Assembly (NCBI GenBank): GCA_049609325.1
Contig: JBMYYK010000031.1
Location: 1 to 27,223 of the forward strand
Direction: 5' to 3'
Source: GCA-2733415 sp049609325
Lineage (GTDB): Bacteria > Bacteroidota > Bacteroidia > Flavobacteriales > Flavobacteriaceae
Length of the DNA stretch: 27,223 nucleotides
Part shown: positions 1-8,022 of the stretch, in pieces
Numbering within the stretch: position 1 is the first letter of the stretch
Layout of the letters: every line of letters starts with the position of its first letter
Position numbers and translations under genes: made by a program
Notes under the pieces: generated by a model
The model's input: only the letters and a program-made list of their open reading frames with translations
The model's database searches: none
What the model was told of the DNA's origin: nothing

Positions 1-342
1 TGTATGCTAAATCAATCATCGCAGGTACATCTTCAATACATTCTACCGTGATATCAGCAGGTGCACTAGCAAGTACTGGTGCAGTGTTATCTTGAATGGT
101 TATAGTTTGACTTACCTCAACAGCTGGATTACCACAGGCGTCTGATACATTCCACGTTCTTGTGATAGTTCCACCACAGGCGTTTCCGTTTAAAGTACTG
201 TCTACACCAGTTACCGTTCCATTCGCATCACAATTGTCAGTGTATGCTAAATCAATCATCGCAGGTACATCTTCAATACATTCTACCGTGATATCTGCAG
301 GTGCACTAGCAAGTACTGGTGCGGTGTTATCTTGAATGGTGA
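1..342. repeat. 240-bp in-frame tandem repeat encoding HYR-like modules
   Basis: Bases 241-340 repeat bases 1-100 with only two differences (positions 56 and 83), giving a 240-bp period, or 80 codons. Identity drops sharply after base 340, which on the coding (minus) strand is the N-terminal edge of the array. The array probably continues beyond the left edge. Such identity suggests recent duplication or gene conversion between modules. Confidence 0.9.
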
Positions 343-2155
343 TGGTTTGTGTAAATGTACTTGTAGTTCGTCCACAAATATCGGTATATACCCATGTATT
401 GGTATAAGTTCCGTTAGACGGGCAAGTGTTAGATTGTTCAAACTGACCAGTAGTTTTTATAGGTGTTACGTTACAATCATCTAATTGTGGTGCTAAATTT
501 TGTGCGTCTGCCAGACCTTGTGTATCTTCACAACTAATAGTTCTATCTAAATCATTTGGTCCAGTTAGCCAATCAATTTCTGCCGGTTGATTTATGGTGA
601 ACACATTTGGTAAATTATTACCGATACCACAATTGTCTGTTCCCGATGAACTGACTACGGTGTCTTCAGCAGGGTTCATTACACCGTTATAGCTAGCTTG
701 TAATTGAATTTGAAACGAATCACTACATTTTGTTGTTATGAAATAACATTTCTCCTTAACTTTTAATTTGAATGCTATAGAAAACCCACTTGCGTTAATT
801 TCGGTTAAACTATCGTCATTAACAGTAAAGGTTAATAGACCATTATTGTAGGTGTAGGATACACCATTTGGCACATTCGCTTCAATAAAATCAACCTCTT
901 CAGGAATTTGTGTTGTTACAACTAAATTTACCGCATCATCATTACCATTATTTTCTACATCAAAACTAAAGTTGATGTTGTCATTTGAAGACACAGTAGT
1001 ATTAGTACCAAAATTTGTTTGTAACACAATTGGTGACATGTTAGGTTCCCATACATCTACGGCTAAACCTAGTAGAAATAATCCATAGGTTTCTTGATCG
1101 GATGTTAACCGCATGGTTGCTGAGGTTTGATTGTTATCAATAATTGAATTATTAGAGTTATCTAATTCGAATACCGCAGCATCAAACCCTAAAGTGTTTA
1201 AACTTTTAGGGCTTCTATCTGTGAAATCAGAACCGTCTTTAGTTATTTTACTGTTAAAGAAATTGTCACTAGGCCTATTTCCTGTAGAAATGTTCACCCA
1301 GTTGTTATTGGTGTTTCTAATTTGTAGTTTGTCATTTTTTAAATCACGGTCACCTTCTAAACCACCAATTAAAACACTTGTGTTTACATCTCCAGTAGGC
1401 ACAGTAAGAAAACCGTCAAATAAAATATTAAAATTATTTTCACTACTTGTTACATGAGCATACCCGTCAAATATTGTAATGTTCTTTTTAGGAAACGTTG
1501 GGTTTTCATAAATAAAAACGATTTCCCAACCACCAGAAGTACCAACATTTCCTCCGCCATGTCCGGTTAATTCACCTTCTTTAGCTCTTACGTTAGCAAT
1601 TTGATATGTACCAAATGGATCGCTTAAGTTTTTAACTTGCGTAGTGATGTCTTTGAAACAGATATAAGGGTCATTTACAAAATGTTCATCTCGTCCTCTA
1701 TAAATCACATCATCTGCAGTGATTGTTGTATATGAACCTTGACTTGGCAACATCAATTTTACTTGATTGTAGTTCCAATTTGGTTCATCATTAGAGTTAT
1801 CTTCTTCCTTGTCTGCTGCGGCCCAATATAAGAATGCTTTTTTTATGGTTAAACACTTTGTTGCCGATACAGGATCAACAAGCGTTGCTCTACTAGAATT
1901 GAATGTACTGTTGTCATTATCAATATCAACAAATACATTATTGTCAAAATCATGGTTACCTGCAGTACCATCATAATCATTAGTCGCATGTCTTGATAGC
2001 ACATTGTTTGCAATCATGGTCATATTACCATTAACAGTTTCTGAAAACCTTGGCTCAAATTCTTTTTTTATTTGACCACTCATATGTGTCATTGAACAAC
2101 ACAATATGATTGTGAAGGTCAATATGGCGTTGAGTTGCGTAATTAAATTTTTCAT
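1..2155 (-). CDS. Large secreted repeat protein (adhesin-like), N-terminal part, truncated by window edge
   Basis: The frame is open from an ATG at 2155 to the left edge: 718 codons with no stop, so the C-terminus lies outside the window. Residues 1-27 form a signal peptide ending MSG, with Gln next. An N-terminal beta-rich domain follows, then a DUF11-like domain at about residues 373-467 (NxxFSFDVENNGNDDA...). A Cys-containing linker leads into HYR/Ig-like repeats from about residue 605, with motifs such as TITIQDNTAPVL and DITVECIEDVPAMIDLAY. The repeat unit is 80 residues, nearly identical at DNA level. This architecture is typical of large flavobacterial surface proteins secreted by the type IX system, whose sorting domain would be at the unseen C-terminus. 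It starts 30 bp after the 146-aa exported protein and is probably cotranscribed with it. Function beyond surface or adhesion is unknown. Confidence 0.88.
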   Translation of the reverse strand, partial: MKNLITQLNAILTFTIILCCSMTHMSGQIKKEFEPRFSETVNGNMTMIANNVLSRHATNDYDGTAGNHDFDNNVFVDIDNDNSTFNSSRATLVDPVSATKCLTIKKAFLYWAAADKEEDNSNDEPNWNYNQVKLMLPSQGSYTTITADDVIYRGRDEHFVNDPYICFKDITTQVKNLSDPFGTYQIANVRAKEGELTGHGGGNVGTSGGWEIVFIYENPTFPKKNITIFDGYAHVTSSENNFNILFDGFLTVPTGDVNTSVLIGGLEGDRDLKNDKLQIRNTNNNWVNISTGNRPSDNFFNSKITKDGSDFTDRSPKSLNTLGFDAAVFELDNSNNSIIDNNQTSATMRLTSDQETYGLFLLGLAVDVWEPNMSPIVLQTNFGTNTTVSSNDNINFSFDVENNGNDDAVNLVVTTQIPEEVDFIEANVPNGVSYTYNNGLLTFTVNDDSLTEINASGFSIAFKLKVKEKCYFITTKCSDSFQIQLQASYNGVMNPAEDTVVSSSGTDNCGIGNNLPNVFTINQPAEIDWLTGPNDLDRTISCEDTQGLADAQNLAPQLDDCNVTPIKTTGQFEQSNTCPSNGTYTNTWVYTDICGRTTSTFTQTITIQDNTAPVLASAPADITVECIEDVPAMIDLAYTDNCDANGTVTGVDSTLNGNACGGTITRTWNVSDACGNPAVEVSQTITIQDNTAPVLASAPADITVECIEDVPAMIDLAY

Positions 2156-2185
2156 AACTATCTTTAATTAAAGGGTTAGTTGAGT

Positions 2186-2626
2186 TTATTGAAAGTTGTT
2201 AGGATCTGGAATTAATTGAGATAATTCTGCGGTATTAGATACCGGAGTTCCATATTGGTCTACAGCAAAAATTTCTATACAAGACCACGTCCCTAATTTG
2301 GTTTGGTAGTTGCGTTGTGTTTTTACTGTGAATGTTTGCCTGGTATTGGCTTTAATAACAATTTTTGAAACCGATGCATTTTTGTCGGAATGTAAATTGA
2401 TGCTCACCTTTGAGGTGTTTTTATTACAATTACCTTGTTGCGTGACTACTGAGTATTCAATATCCTTATCAGTAGAATTTAAAATAGAGTAGGTATGAGT
2501 GTGTGTTGGTGTAGATAGCGGGGCTTTACTTTTTTCAAGTAAAGTTACTTGTAAAGGAGTTGCTTTTTGTTGACCAAAAACTAAACTGATAGTCGTAAAT
2601 GTCAATAAATAAAATAATTTCTTCAT
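2186..2626 (-). CDS. Small exported protein of unknown function (146 aa)
   Basis: I do not recognise a named family. Residues 1-18 form a signal peptide (MKKLFYLLTF...LVFG), and the mature protein would begin with Gln-Gln, as is usual for Bacteroidetes signal peptidase I substrates. The mature part is about 128 residues, beta-strand rich, with two cysteines (in QGNCNK and WSCIEIF) that could form a disulfide. It reads like a single Ig/Fn3-type sandwich. It lies 30 bp upstream of the large repeat protein on the same strand and is probably in one transcript with it, which suggests an accessory role for that surface protein; that role is inference. The start is fixed by the signal peptide. Confidence 0.8.
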   Translation of the reverse strand: MKKLFYLLTFTTISLVFGQQKATPLQVTLLEKSKAPLSTPTHTHTYSILNSTDKDIEYSVVTQQGNCNKNTSKVSINLHSDKNASVSKIVIKANTRQTFTVKTQRNYQTKLGTWSCIEIFAVDQYGTPVSNTAELSQLIPDPNNFQ

Positions 2627-2643
2627 GGCTCTGATATTTTCAT

Positions 2644-2660
2644 TGTTATAAATGATAACA
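2644..2660 (-). other. Small hairpin in the 5' leader of the 146-aa gene
   Basis: Perfect 6-bp arms (TGTTAT 2644-2649 and ATAACA 2655-2660) enclose a 5-nt loop. It lies 18 bp before the start codon, between the putative -7 element and the ATG, so it would be in the mRNA leader. Role unknown. Confidence 0.4.
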
Positions 2661-2675
2661 TGCAGAGATTGAATT

Positions 2676-2683
2676 CAAAGCTA
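2676..2683 (-). promoter_or_regulatory. Putative -7 element for the 146-aa gene and the adhesin
   Basis: On the minus strand the sequence reads TAGCTTTG, a full match to the Bacteroidetes -7 consensus TAnnTTTG, about 50 bp upstream of the ATG at 2626. No convincing -33 TTTG sits at the usual 17-23 nt distance. Confidence 0.45.
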
Positions 2684-2754
2684 AACTTGGGACGCTTTAA
2701 AATTATGTGTATCAATTCCGAATAATAGGAATCAAATAATTTAAATAGTCGAAG

Positions 2755-2817
2755 TTTCGTTGGGTAACGATGTAAGTTTATGTATGAAGTTTTTTCGTTG
2801 GGTAACGATGTAAGTTT
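2755..2817. repeat. Two identical 25-bp direct repeats, 38-bp period
   Basis: Bases 2755-2779 and 2793-2817 are identical. Each contains the dyad TCGTTgggtAACGA, a 5-bp stem with a GGGT loop. A third, weaker hairpin (AAAACG 2825-2830 and CGTTTT 2838-2843) also carries GGGTA in its loop. The function is not known. Confidence 0.75.
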
Positions 2818-2968
2818 TCTAATTAAAACGCAGGGTACGTTTTTAGAGGTAGTGTAAATGTACATCAAATAATTATTAAAACAATAATATTTTAACATTT
2901 TTTATATATAAAACGTAAAAATACCTACTTTTAGTGATAAATGTGTAACTGAGTTTATTTAGTTAATA

Positions 2969-3454
2969 ATGAAAACATTATATCTCATACGCCATGCAAA
3001 ATCATCTTGGAAGCACCAAGTAGATGATTTATACAGACCCTTGAAAAAACGAGGAGTTTCGGATGCCAAATTAGTAGCTCAACATACAAAAGAGTTGTTT
3101 GAAAATCCTGATATTGTGTTATGCTCACCATCAAAACGCACCCAACACACCGCAAAAATATTTCAAGAGTTTTGGGATATTGCATCAGATAAAGTAATCA
3201 TCAAGCCGTTATTGTATGATTTTTCAGGAGAAGAGCTCATTAAAACAATTACGAAATGCAATGATGATGTAAATATCCTCATGATTTTTGCTCATAATTT
3301 TGCGGTTACTGACTTTGTCAATACATTTGGTACATTAGATATAGATTCAGTTCCTACTTGTGGTTTTATATGTATTGATTTTGAAATAAATTCATGGCGA
3401 AACTTAACTGTTGGTAAAACTTTTTATAAAGTGTTTCCTAAGGACTTGAAGTAA
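2969..3454 (+). CDS. SixA-like histidine phosphatase family protein
   Basis: A 161-residue member of the histidine phosphatase (phosphoglycerate mutase-like) superfamily, of SixA size. The catalytic phospho-His motif is at the N-terminus (LIRHAKSSW, residues 6-14), with RHA replacing the classic RHG. The second conserved His is in FAHNFAV (around residue 111), where most relatives have GHN. SixA enzymes remove phosphate from phosphohistidine on signalling or phosphotransfer proteins; the substrate here cannot be told from sequence. It is followed after 13 bp by ppk1 and then ppx, so it is probably the first gene of a polyphosphate operon. That suggests a link to phosphate or polyphosphate metabolism, possibly acting on a phosphohistidine; this is inference. 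Confidence 0.88.
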   Translation: MKTLYLIRHAKSSWKHQVDDLYRPLKKRGVSDAKLVAQHTKELFENPDIVLCSPSKRTQHTAKIFQEFWDIASDKVIIKPLLYDFSGEELIKTITKCNDDVNILMIFAHNFAVTDFVNTFGTLDIDSVPTCGFICIDFEINSWRNLTVGKTFYKVFPKDLK

Positions 3455-3467
3455 ATTTAAAAAATAA

Positions 3468-5531
3468 ATGGCAGAGCAAAAAGATAGATATATTAATAGA
3501 GAATTGAGTTGGTTGCAATTTAACGCTCGTGTGTTGCAAGAAGCAGCGGATCCTTCGGTACCTTTATTAGAACGCTTGCGTTTTGTGGGTATTTTTTCTA
3601 ATAATTTAGATGAGTTTTTTAAAGTGCGTTATGCAACGGTTAAGCGAATTTCTGATGCCGGAAAAGGAGGGAGAAAAGCACTTGGTGTTTATAAAGCTGA
3701 TGAATTATTAGAGTTAATCACAAAAGAAGTTATTATTCAGCAATCTAAAAGTTTAGCCATAATTGATGAAGTTTACGCCAAGCTTGAAGAAGAAAATATT
3801 TATATTTTAAATGAACATAATATTACAGAGACAGTTCATAAAGAATTTATTTCTGAATTTTATGTAAACAAAGTTAGTCCGGCTTTAATGGCTATCGTAC
3901 TCAATGATGCAACGGCACTACCACGATTAAAAGATTCTGCTGCGTATTTGGCTGTAAAAATGCAAATTTCAGATGCAGAAAATCAATACGCATTATTAGA
4001 AGTACCTCGTAATGTGTATCGTTTTGTCACTTTACCTAAGATAGATGACAAAAACTACATCATCCTTTTAGATGATTTAATACGATATAATTTAGACTCC
4101 ATATTCAGTATTTTTAAGTACAAGAGTATTGAGGCTCATATGATTAAAATTACTCGTGATGCTGAATTGGATATTGAATCTGATTTAGGTGTTAGTTTTT
4201 TAGAAAAGCTCTCAAAAAGTGTTAAAAATAGAGCAGATGGTGATCCTGTTAGATTTATATACGACAAAACAATTGCTTCAGATACCTTAGATTTTTTAAT
4301 GCGTAAAATGTCTATTGAACCTAATGATAGTGTTATACCAGGGGGGAAATACCATTTTAGAAGGGATTATATGAATTTCCCAGATTTAGGCAGAAAAGAT
4401 TTATTGTATGCGAAAGATAAGCCCTTAGCTATCAGCGGTGTTTCTTTGAGTGATAATTTGTTTGAAAAAGTCGCCGAAAAGGACTTTTTGCAATATGCGC
4501 CGTATCATTCGTTTTCTTATATCATTAAGTTTTTACGTGAAGCTGCCATAGATCCTAAAGTAAAAACCATAAAAATTACCATATACCGTTTGGCTAAAAT
4601 ATCGCATATAGCCAGCTCATTAATTAATGCGGCTAAAAATGGTAAAGAGGTTATTGTACAAATAGAGCTGCAAGCACGTTTTGACGAAGCGTCAAATATG
4701 GAGTATGCACAAAAAATGCAAGATGAAGGGGTTAAACTGATATTTGGTGTAAAAGGATTAAAAGTACATTGTAAGGCCTGTTTAGTAGAGCGTTTAGAAG
4801 ATAAAAAAGTGAAGCTGTACGGTTTTATAAGTACTGGTAATTTTAATAATGCAACTGCAAAAATATATACAGATTATACGCTATTTACAGCAAATCAGCA
4901 GGTTTTAAAAGACTTGAATAAGGTGTTTAATTTTTTAAAAACTAACTATATTGTCAATAAATACAAGCATTTATTGGTGTCACCTCATTATGCTAAAAAC
5001 GGATTTATTAAGCTTATAGATAAAGAAATAGATAAAGCTCTATTAGGGAAACCAGCACAAATAAAATTAAAACTAAATAGCATTACCAGTTATAAAATGA
5101 TTGATAAGCTTTATGAAGCTAGTCAGGCAGGTGTAAACATACAAATGATTATAAGAGGCATCTGTTGTTTAATTCCTGGTATTGAAGGTATGAGTGATAA
5201 CATTGAGGCTATAAGTGTAGTAGATAAATATTTAGAACACCCAAGAATGTTAATTTTTGGTGCTGAAGGTGAAGAGAAAGTGTATATATCTTCTTCTGAT
5301 TGGATGACTAGAAATTTAGACAATAGAGTAGAAGTCACTTGTCCTATTTATGATGAAGATATTAAAAAAGAATTAATAGACACTTTTGAAATATGCTGGA
5401 ACGATAACATAAAAGCACGAGTGTTTTCTAAAAACCAAAATAATGCCTATAGGGTTAGCAACCAGCAACCTATTAGGTCACAATTAAAAACATACGAATA
5501 TTACGTGAATAAAATTACTGTAGTAGAATGA
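3468..5531 (+). CDS. ppk1: Polyphosphate kinase 1
   Basis: PPK1 reversibly transfers the ATP gamma-phosphate to inorganic polyphosphate through a phosphohistidine. At 687 residues it has normal family length. The order is the N-terminal domain (RELSWLQFNARVLQEA near residue 8), head domain (NNLDEFFKVRYATVKR), then two phospholipase-D-like catalytic domains. The catalytic His region reads LKVHCKACLVER. Further family signatures are STGNFNNATAKIYTDYT and, near the C-terminus, YLEHPRM and YISSSDWMTRNLDNRVE. The ppx start codon overlaps its stop codon (ATGA), so making and degrading polyphosphate are translationally coupled. No anomaly is seen. Confidence 0.97.
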   Translation: MAEQKDRYINRELSWLQFNARVLQEAADPSVPLLERLRFVGIFSNNLDEFFKVRYATVKRISDAGKGGRKALGVYKADELLELITKEVIIQQSKSLAIIDEVYAKLEEENIYILNEHNITETVHKEFISEFYVNKVSPALMAIVLNDATALPRLKDSAAYLAVKMQISDAENQYALLEVPRNVYRFVTLPKIDDKNYIILLDDLIRYNLDSIFSIFKYKSIEAHMIKITRDAELDIESDLGVSFLEKLSKSVKNRADGDPVRFIYDKTIASDTLDFLMRKMSIEPNDSVIPGGKYHFRRDYMNFPDLGRKDLLYAKDKPLAISGVSLSDNLFEKVAEKDFLQYAPYHSFSYIIKFLREAAIDPKVKTIKITIYRLAKISHIASSLINAAKNGKEVIVQIELQARFDEASNMEYAQKMQDEGVKLIFGVKGLKVHCKACLVERLEDKKVKLYGFISTGNFNNATAKIYTDYTLFTANQQVLKDLNKVFNFLKTNYIVNKYKHLLVSPHYAKNGFIKLIDKEIDKALLGKPAQIKLKLNSITSYKMIDKLYEASQAGVNIQMIIRGICCLIPGIEGMSDNIEAISVVDKYLEHPRMLIFGAEGEEKVYISSSDWMTRNLDNRVEVTCPIYDEDIKKELIDTFEICWNDNIKARVFSKNQNNAYRVSNQQPIRSQLKTYEYYVNKITVVE

Positions 5532-6421
5532 TAATAAAAAAATACGCAGCCATAGATATCGGCTCTAACGCTGTAAGAATGCTGATTTCTAATGTTATAG
5601 AACACAAAGGAAAAACTCCAAAGTTTAAAAAAAGTTCATTGGTGCGTGTGCCAATACGCTTGGGGCAAGATGCATTCACCACAGGAGAAATATCTGAAGC
5701 TAACATTGTAAAAATGACCGATACAATGAATGCGTTCAAATTGCTGATGAAATCTAATGAAGTGGTAAAGTATATGGCTTGTGCAACTTCAGCCTTGAGG
5801 GAAGCCACAAATGGTCAAGAAGTCGTTAATCGTATTAATGAATCTTGTGAGATTGATGTAGAAATAATTAATGGGAAAAAGGAGGCAGCTATTATAGCCT
5901 CTACAGATTTAAAAACGTTTATTAACCACGATTCTAATTATTTATATGTTGATGTTGGTGGTGGTAGTACTGAGTTAACTATTTTCTCTAACGGTAGAAT
6001 CATCAACTCTAAATCTTTTAAAGTAGGTACTGTTCGTTTAATTAACAATATGGTTGATGAACCTGTAATTTGGGATAGCATTAAGAAATGGATACATATC
6101 AATACAGCCGATTTAGGAAAAGTAATTATGATTGGTTCTGGTGGTAATATTAATAAAATTCATAAACTTTCAGGAAAAACAGTAGATAAACCTTTATCGT
6201 ATATTTTTCTGAATGCGCAATACCATTTTTTTAATGCCATGACTTATGCAGATAGAGTATCTGAAATTGGTTTAAATCCTGATAGAGCAGATGTAATTAT
6301 TCCAGCGTTAAAAATATATTTAAATGCCATGAAATGGTCTGGCGCTAAAAAAATGTATGTGCCAAAAATTGGATTGTCTGACGGTATGGTTAGAACCTTG
6401 TATTATAATGATCATAAGTAA
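5528..6421 (+). CDS. ppx: Exopolyphosphatase, Ppx/GppA family (short form)
   Basis: A 297-residue Ppx/GppA phosphatase that consists only of the two ASKHA ATPase-fold domains and lacks the C-terminal HD-like extension of long Ppx proteins. Phosphate-binding motifs are AIDIGSNAVRMLI (residues 5-17), VDVGGGSTELTIF (about 139-151) and MIGSGGNINKIH (about 197-208). It hydrolyses terminal phosphate from polyphosphate and/or pppGpp. In many relatives the acidic catalytic segment reads SGxEEA; here it reads NGKKEA, so one of the paired acids is Lys. It overlaps ppk1 by 4 bp and ends just before a strong bidirectional terminator, making it the last gene of the operon. Confidence 0.93.
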   Translation: MIIKKYAAIDIGSNAVRMLISNVIEHKGKTPKFKKSSLVRVPIRLGQDAFTTGEISEANIVKMTDTMNAFKLLMKSNEVVKYMACATSALREATNGQEVVNRINESCEIDVEIINGKKEAAIIASTDLKTFINHDSNYLYVDVGGGSTELTIFSNGRIINSKSFKVGTVRLINNMVDEPVIWDSIKKWIHINTADLGKVIMIGSGGNINKIHKLSGKTVDKPLSYIFLNAQYHFFNAMTYADRVSEIGLNPDRADVIIPALKIYLNAMKWSGAKKMYVPKIGLSDGMVRTLYYNDHK

Positions 6422-6424
6422 AAC

Positions 6425-6456
6425 AAAAAAGGCGAACTATAAAGTTCGCCTTTTTT
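6425..6456. terminator. Bidirectional intrinsic terminator between ppx and the beta-helix lipoprotein
   Basis: The stem GGCGAACT (6431-6438) pairs with AGTTCGCC (6443-6450) around an ATAA loop. A-runs on the left and T-runs on the right allow termination from both strands. It lies between two convergent genes. Confidence 0.93.
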
Positions 6457-6458
6457 GT

Positions 6459-7946
6459 CTAATTCTCATCAGGGAAAACTATGGCCTGATAGGCTCCAAT
6501 GTCATAATTTCCAGAGGAGCGGGTAGTATTTAAAATATCTGAAAAACTTGGCATTACTTCAAACCCAGTATTGTCTGCTGGCGACTCAAGTTCTTCTATT
6601 TGAAATTTGTTGTCAAACTTATCTAAAAATTTAGGGTCTTGATTAAAAATACTATTATCGTAAAATGTAGTGTTATTGAAATCATATAGAGGATTGTTTC
6701 CATACTGATTATTAAAGTCATTAAAACGAATCAAGCAGTTTTTAAAGTTAAATTCAAAATCACCATTACTTTGTTGGTCAAATATGAGTTCAATATTTTC
6801 ATTTCCGTATATAATACAATTTGTAAAATTAGCGTATAAATGGTCTGCAGTATCACCAAGCCAGTCACTAATGGCTAATGTAGGGAAGGAGCGGAACCCA
6901 CTGTTCCAGTAGTTGGTAAATGTGCAGTGTGTAAAATTATATGTACCACCATGGGCTATATTTACACTAGCTTGTCCGCAATTGCTAACAATCATATTTT
7001 GCCCTACTATATTACCATCTATAGCAAATAAACCGCTTACAGAATGGTTGTAAAATTGTGTGTTTGTAAATGTAGTTGTTAAGTCACCATCACTAAAATC
7101 ACTCCTAACACCTATAGTCCCGTTTTTTATCGTCACATAATCAAATAGGTTGTTCGTACTTCCTTCTTGCAGCCAAATGGTTCCCCATTGACCAGGAATA
7201 TCACTAAACATTGGCTCTAAACGATCTCCTTCAAAAATTATTTCATTTTCTAAGAGATCTTGATCTGTACTCAAACTACCATCTGCAATAATAGTGGCCC
7301 CATTTTCTACAATAAGTCCGGAGTTTCTATGAAAGTGGATTCTTGATCCAGGATCTATTGTTAAGGTTTCGCCATCAGGAACTTTTGGGTAACCATAAAT
7401 AACGTAAGGTTTAGTATTAGTCCAATGCAATTGCGCAGCGGTTAATTCAAAGTCGTTTAATTCGCCATCTTCTAAAGCAGGTGGGTAAATAAATTCAGCA
7501 TCTTTTACTAAAGTAACTAATTTAACATCTTGCATTTGTGCATTGGCATCAAACACAATAGAGTCTTTATATAAAAATTCTGTAGCAGTTGTAGAATAAT
7601 CAAGGATGTCAACTGTTGTTTCTACAAAAATGAAAATACTATCTTTTGCTTTAATTTCTACATTCTCAAAGTATTGACCAGCAATACCATCTACCATCAA
7701 TCTGAAGTTTGAATTAGTTCCTCTCCCTAAAGCTATGGTAGGAATATGGATATCATCAGATCCTCTATTGTATACTTTTAGGTTATAAGTACTTGAACCA
7801 ATGTTGGTAAATATGGTGTCTAAAAATACAGTGTCTTTTGAAAATCTTAAATCGCCAGAGCTAGCAGAAGTGTTAAAGTCTTTACGACAGGCTCCTAAAC
7901 TAATGACAAGTATAAGTGTAGATATTATTATGGTAAGATGTTTCAT
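6459..7946 (-). CDS. Beta-helix surface lipoprotein (right-handed parallel beta-helix type)
   Basis: I place the start at 7946, not at an upstream in-frame ATG (8039) that would overlap upp, because the chain MKHLTIIISTLILVISLGAC is a clear lipoprotein signal with lipidated Cys after LGA. The 495-residue product has an N-terminal beta-sandwich region (LRFSKDTVFLDTIFTNIG...). A stretch of beta-helix coils rich in Asn and short hydrophobic turns then runs from about residue 190 to the C-terminus (for example GTIWLQEGSTNNLFDYVTIK, NCIIYGNENIEL). Such proteins are widespread in Bacteroidetes as outer-membrane or periplasmic lipoproteins, sometimes binding polysaccharide; the substrate is not predictable. 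It is the last gene after the glutaminyl cyclase and upp. Confidence 0.85.
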   Translation of the reverse strand: MKHLTIIISTLILVISLGACRKDFNTSASSGDLRFSKDTVFLDTIFTNIGSSTYNLKVYNRGSDDIHIPTIALGRGTNSNFRLMVDGIAGQYFENVEIKAKDSIFIFVETTVDILDYSTTATEFLYKDSIVFDANAQMQDVKLVTLVKDAEFIYPPALEDGELNDFELTAAQLHWTNTKPYVIYGYPKVPDGETLTIDPGSRIHFHRNSGLIVENGATIIADGSLSTDQDLLENEIIFEGDRLEPMFSDIPGQWGTIWLQEGSTNNLFDYVTIKNGTIGVRSDFSDGDLTTTFTNTQFYNHSVSGLFAIDGNIVGQNMIVSNCGQASVNIAHGGTYNFTHCTFTNYWNSGFRSFPTLAISDWLGDTADHLYANFTNCIIYGNENIELIFDQQSNGDFEFNFKNCLIRFNDFNNQYGNNPLYDFNNTTFYDNSIFNQDPKFLDKFDNKFQIEELESPADNTGFEVMPSFSDILNTTRSSGNYDIGAYQAIVFPDEN

Positions 7947-8022
7947 AGTGTATATAACTAGATGAATTGTAAAAATAAGATTAATATGACTAAAACCTAG
8001 GTATAAAGTGTTATTGTGTGAG

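Larger units (their letters stand above)
2627..2968. other. 342-bp divergent intergenic region without a gene
   Basis: This holds the promoters of the adhesin operon (minus) and of sixA-ppk1-ppx (plus), plus two identical 25-bp repeats and small hairpins. A 91-codon minus-strand reading frame crosses it, but it has no recognisable protein features and includes the repeats, so I do not call it a gene. A weak -7-like TACTTTTA at 2926-2933 could serve sixA. Confidence 0.6.

Noticed and set aside
1..342. Direct repeats resembling a CRISPR array
   Set aside because: The repeat is 240 bp long, in frame, and encodes HYR-like modules; there are no short repeats with unique spacers.
1131..1457. A 108-codon plus-strand reading frame antisense to the adhesin
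   Set aside because: It is a shadow of the continuous minus-strand frame and is low-complexity in Leu, Ser and Lys.
2759..2803. GTTGGGT sites resembling integron attC core sequence (GTTRRRY)
   Set aside because: No matching RYYYAAC partner at suitable spacing, no integrase and no cassette-like genes.
2623..2898. A 91-codon minus-strand reading frame upstream of the small exported protein
   Set aside because: Composition is unlike a real protein, it contains the 25-bp repeats, and it covers the likely promoter region.
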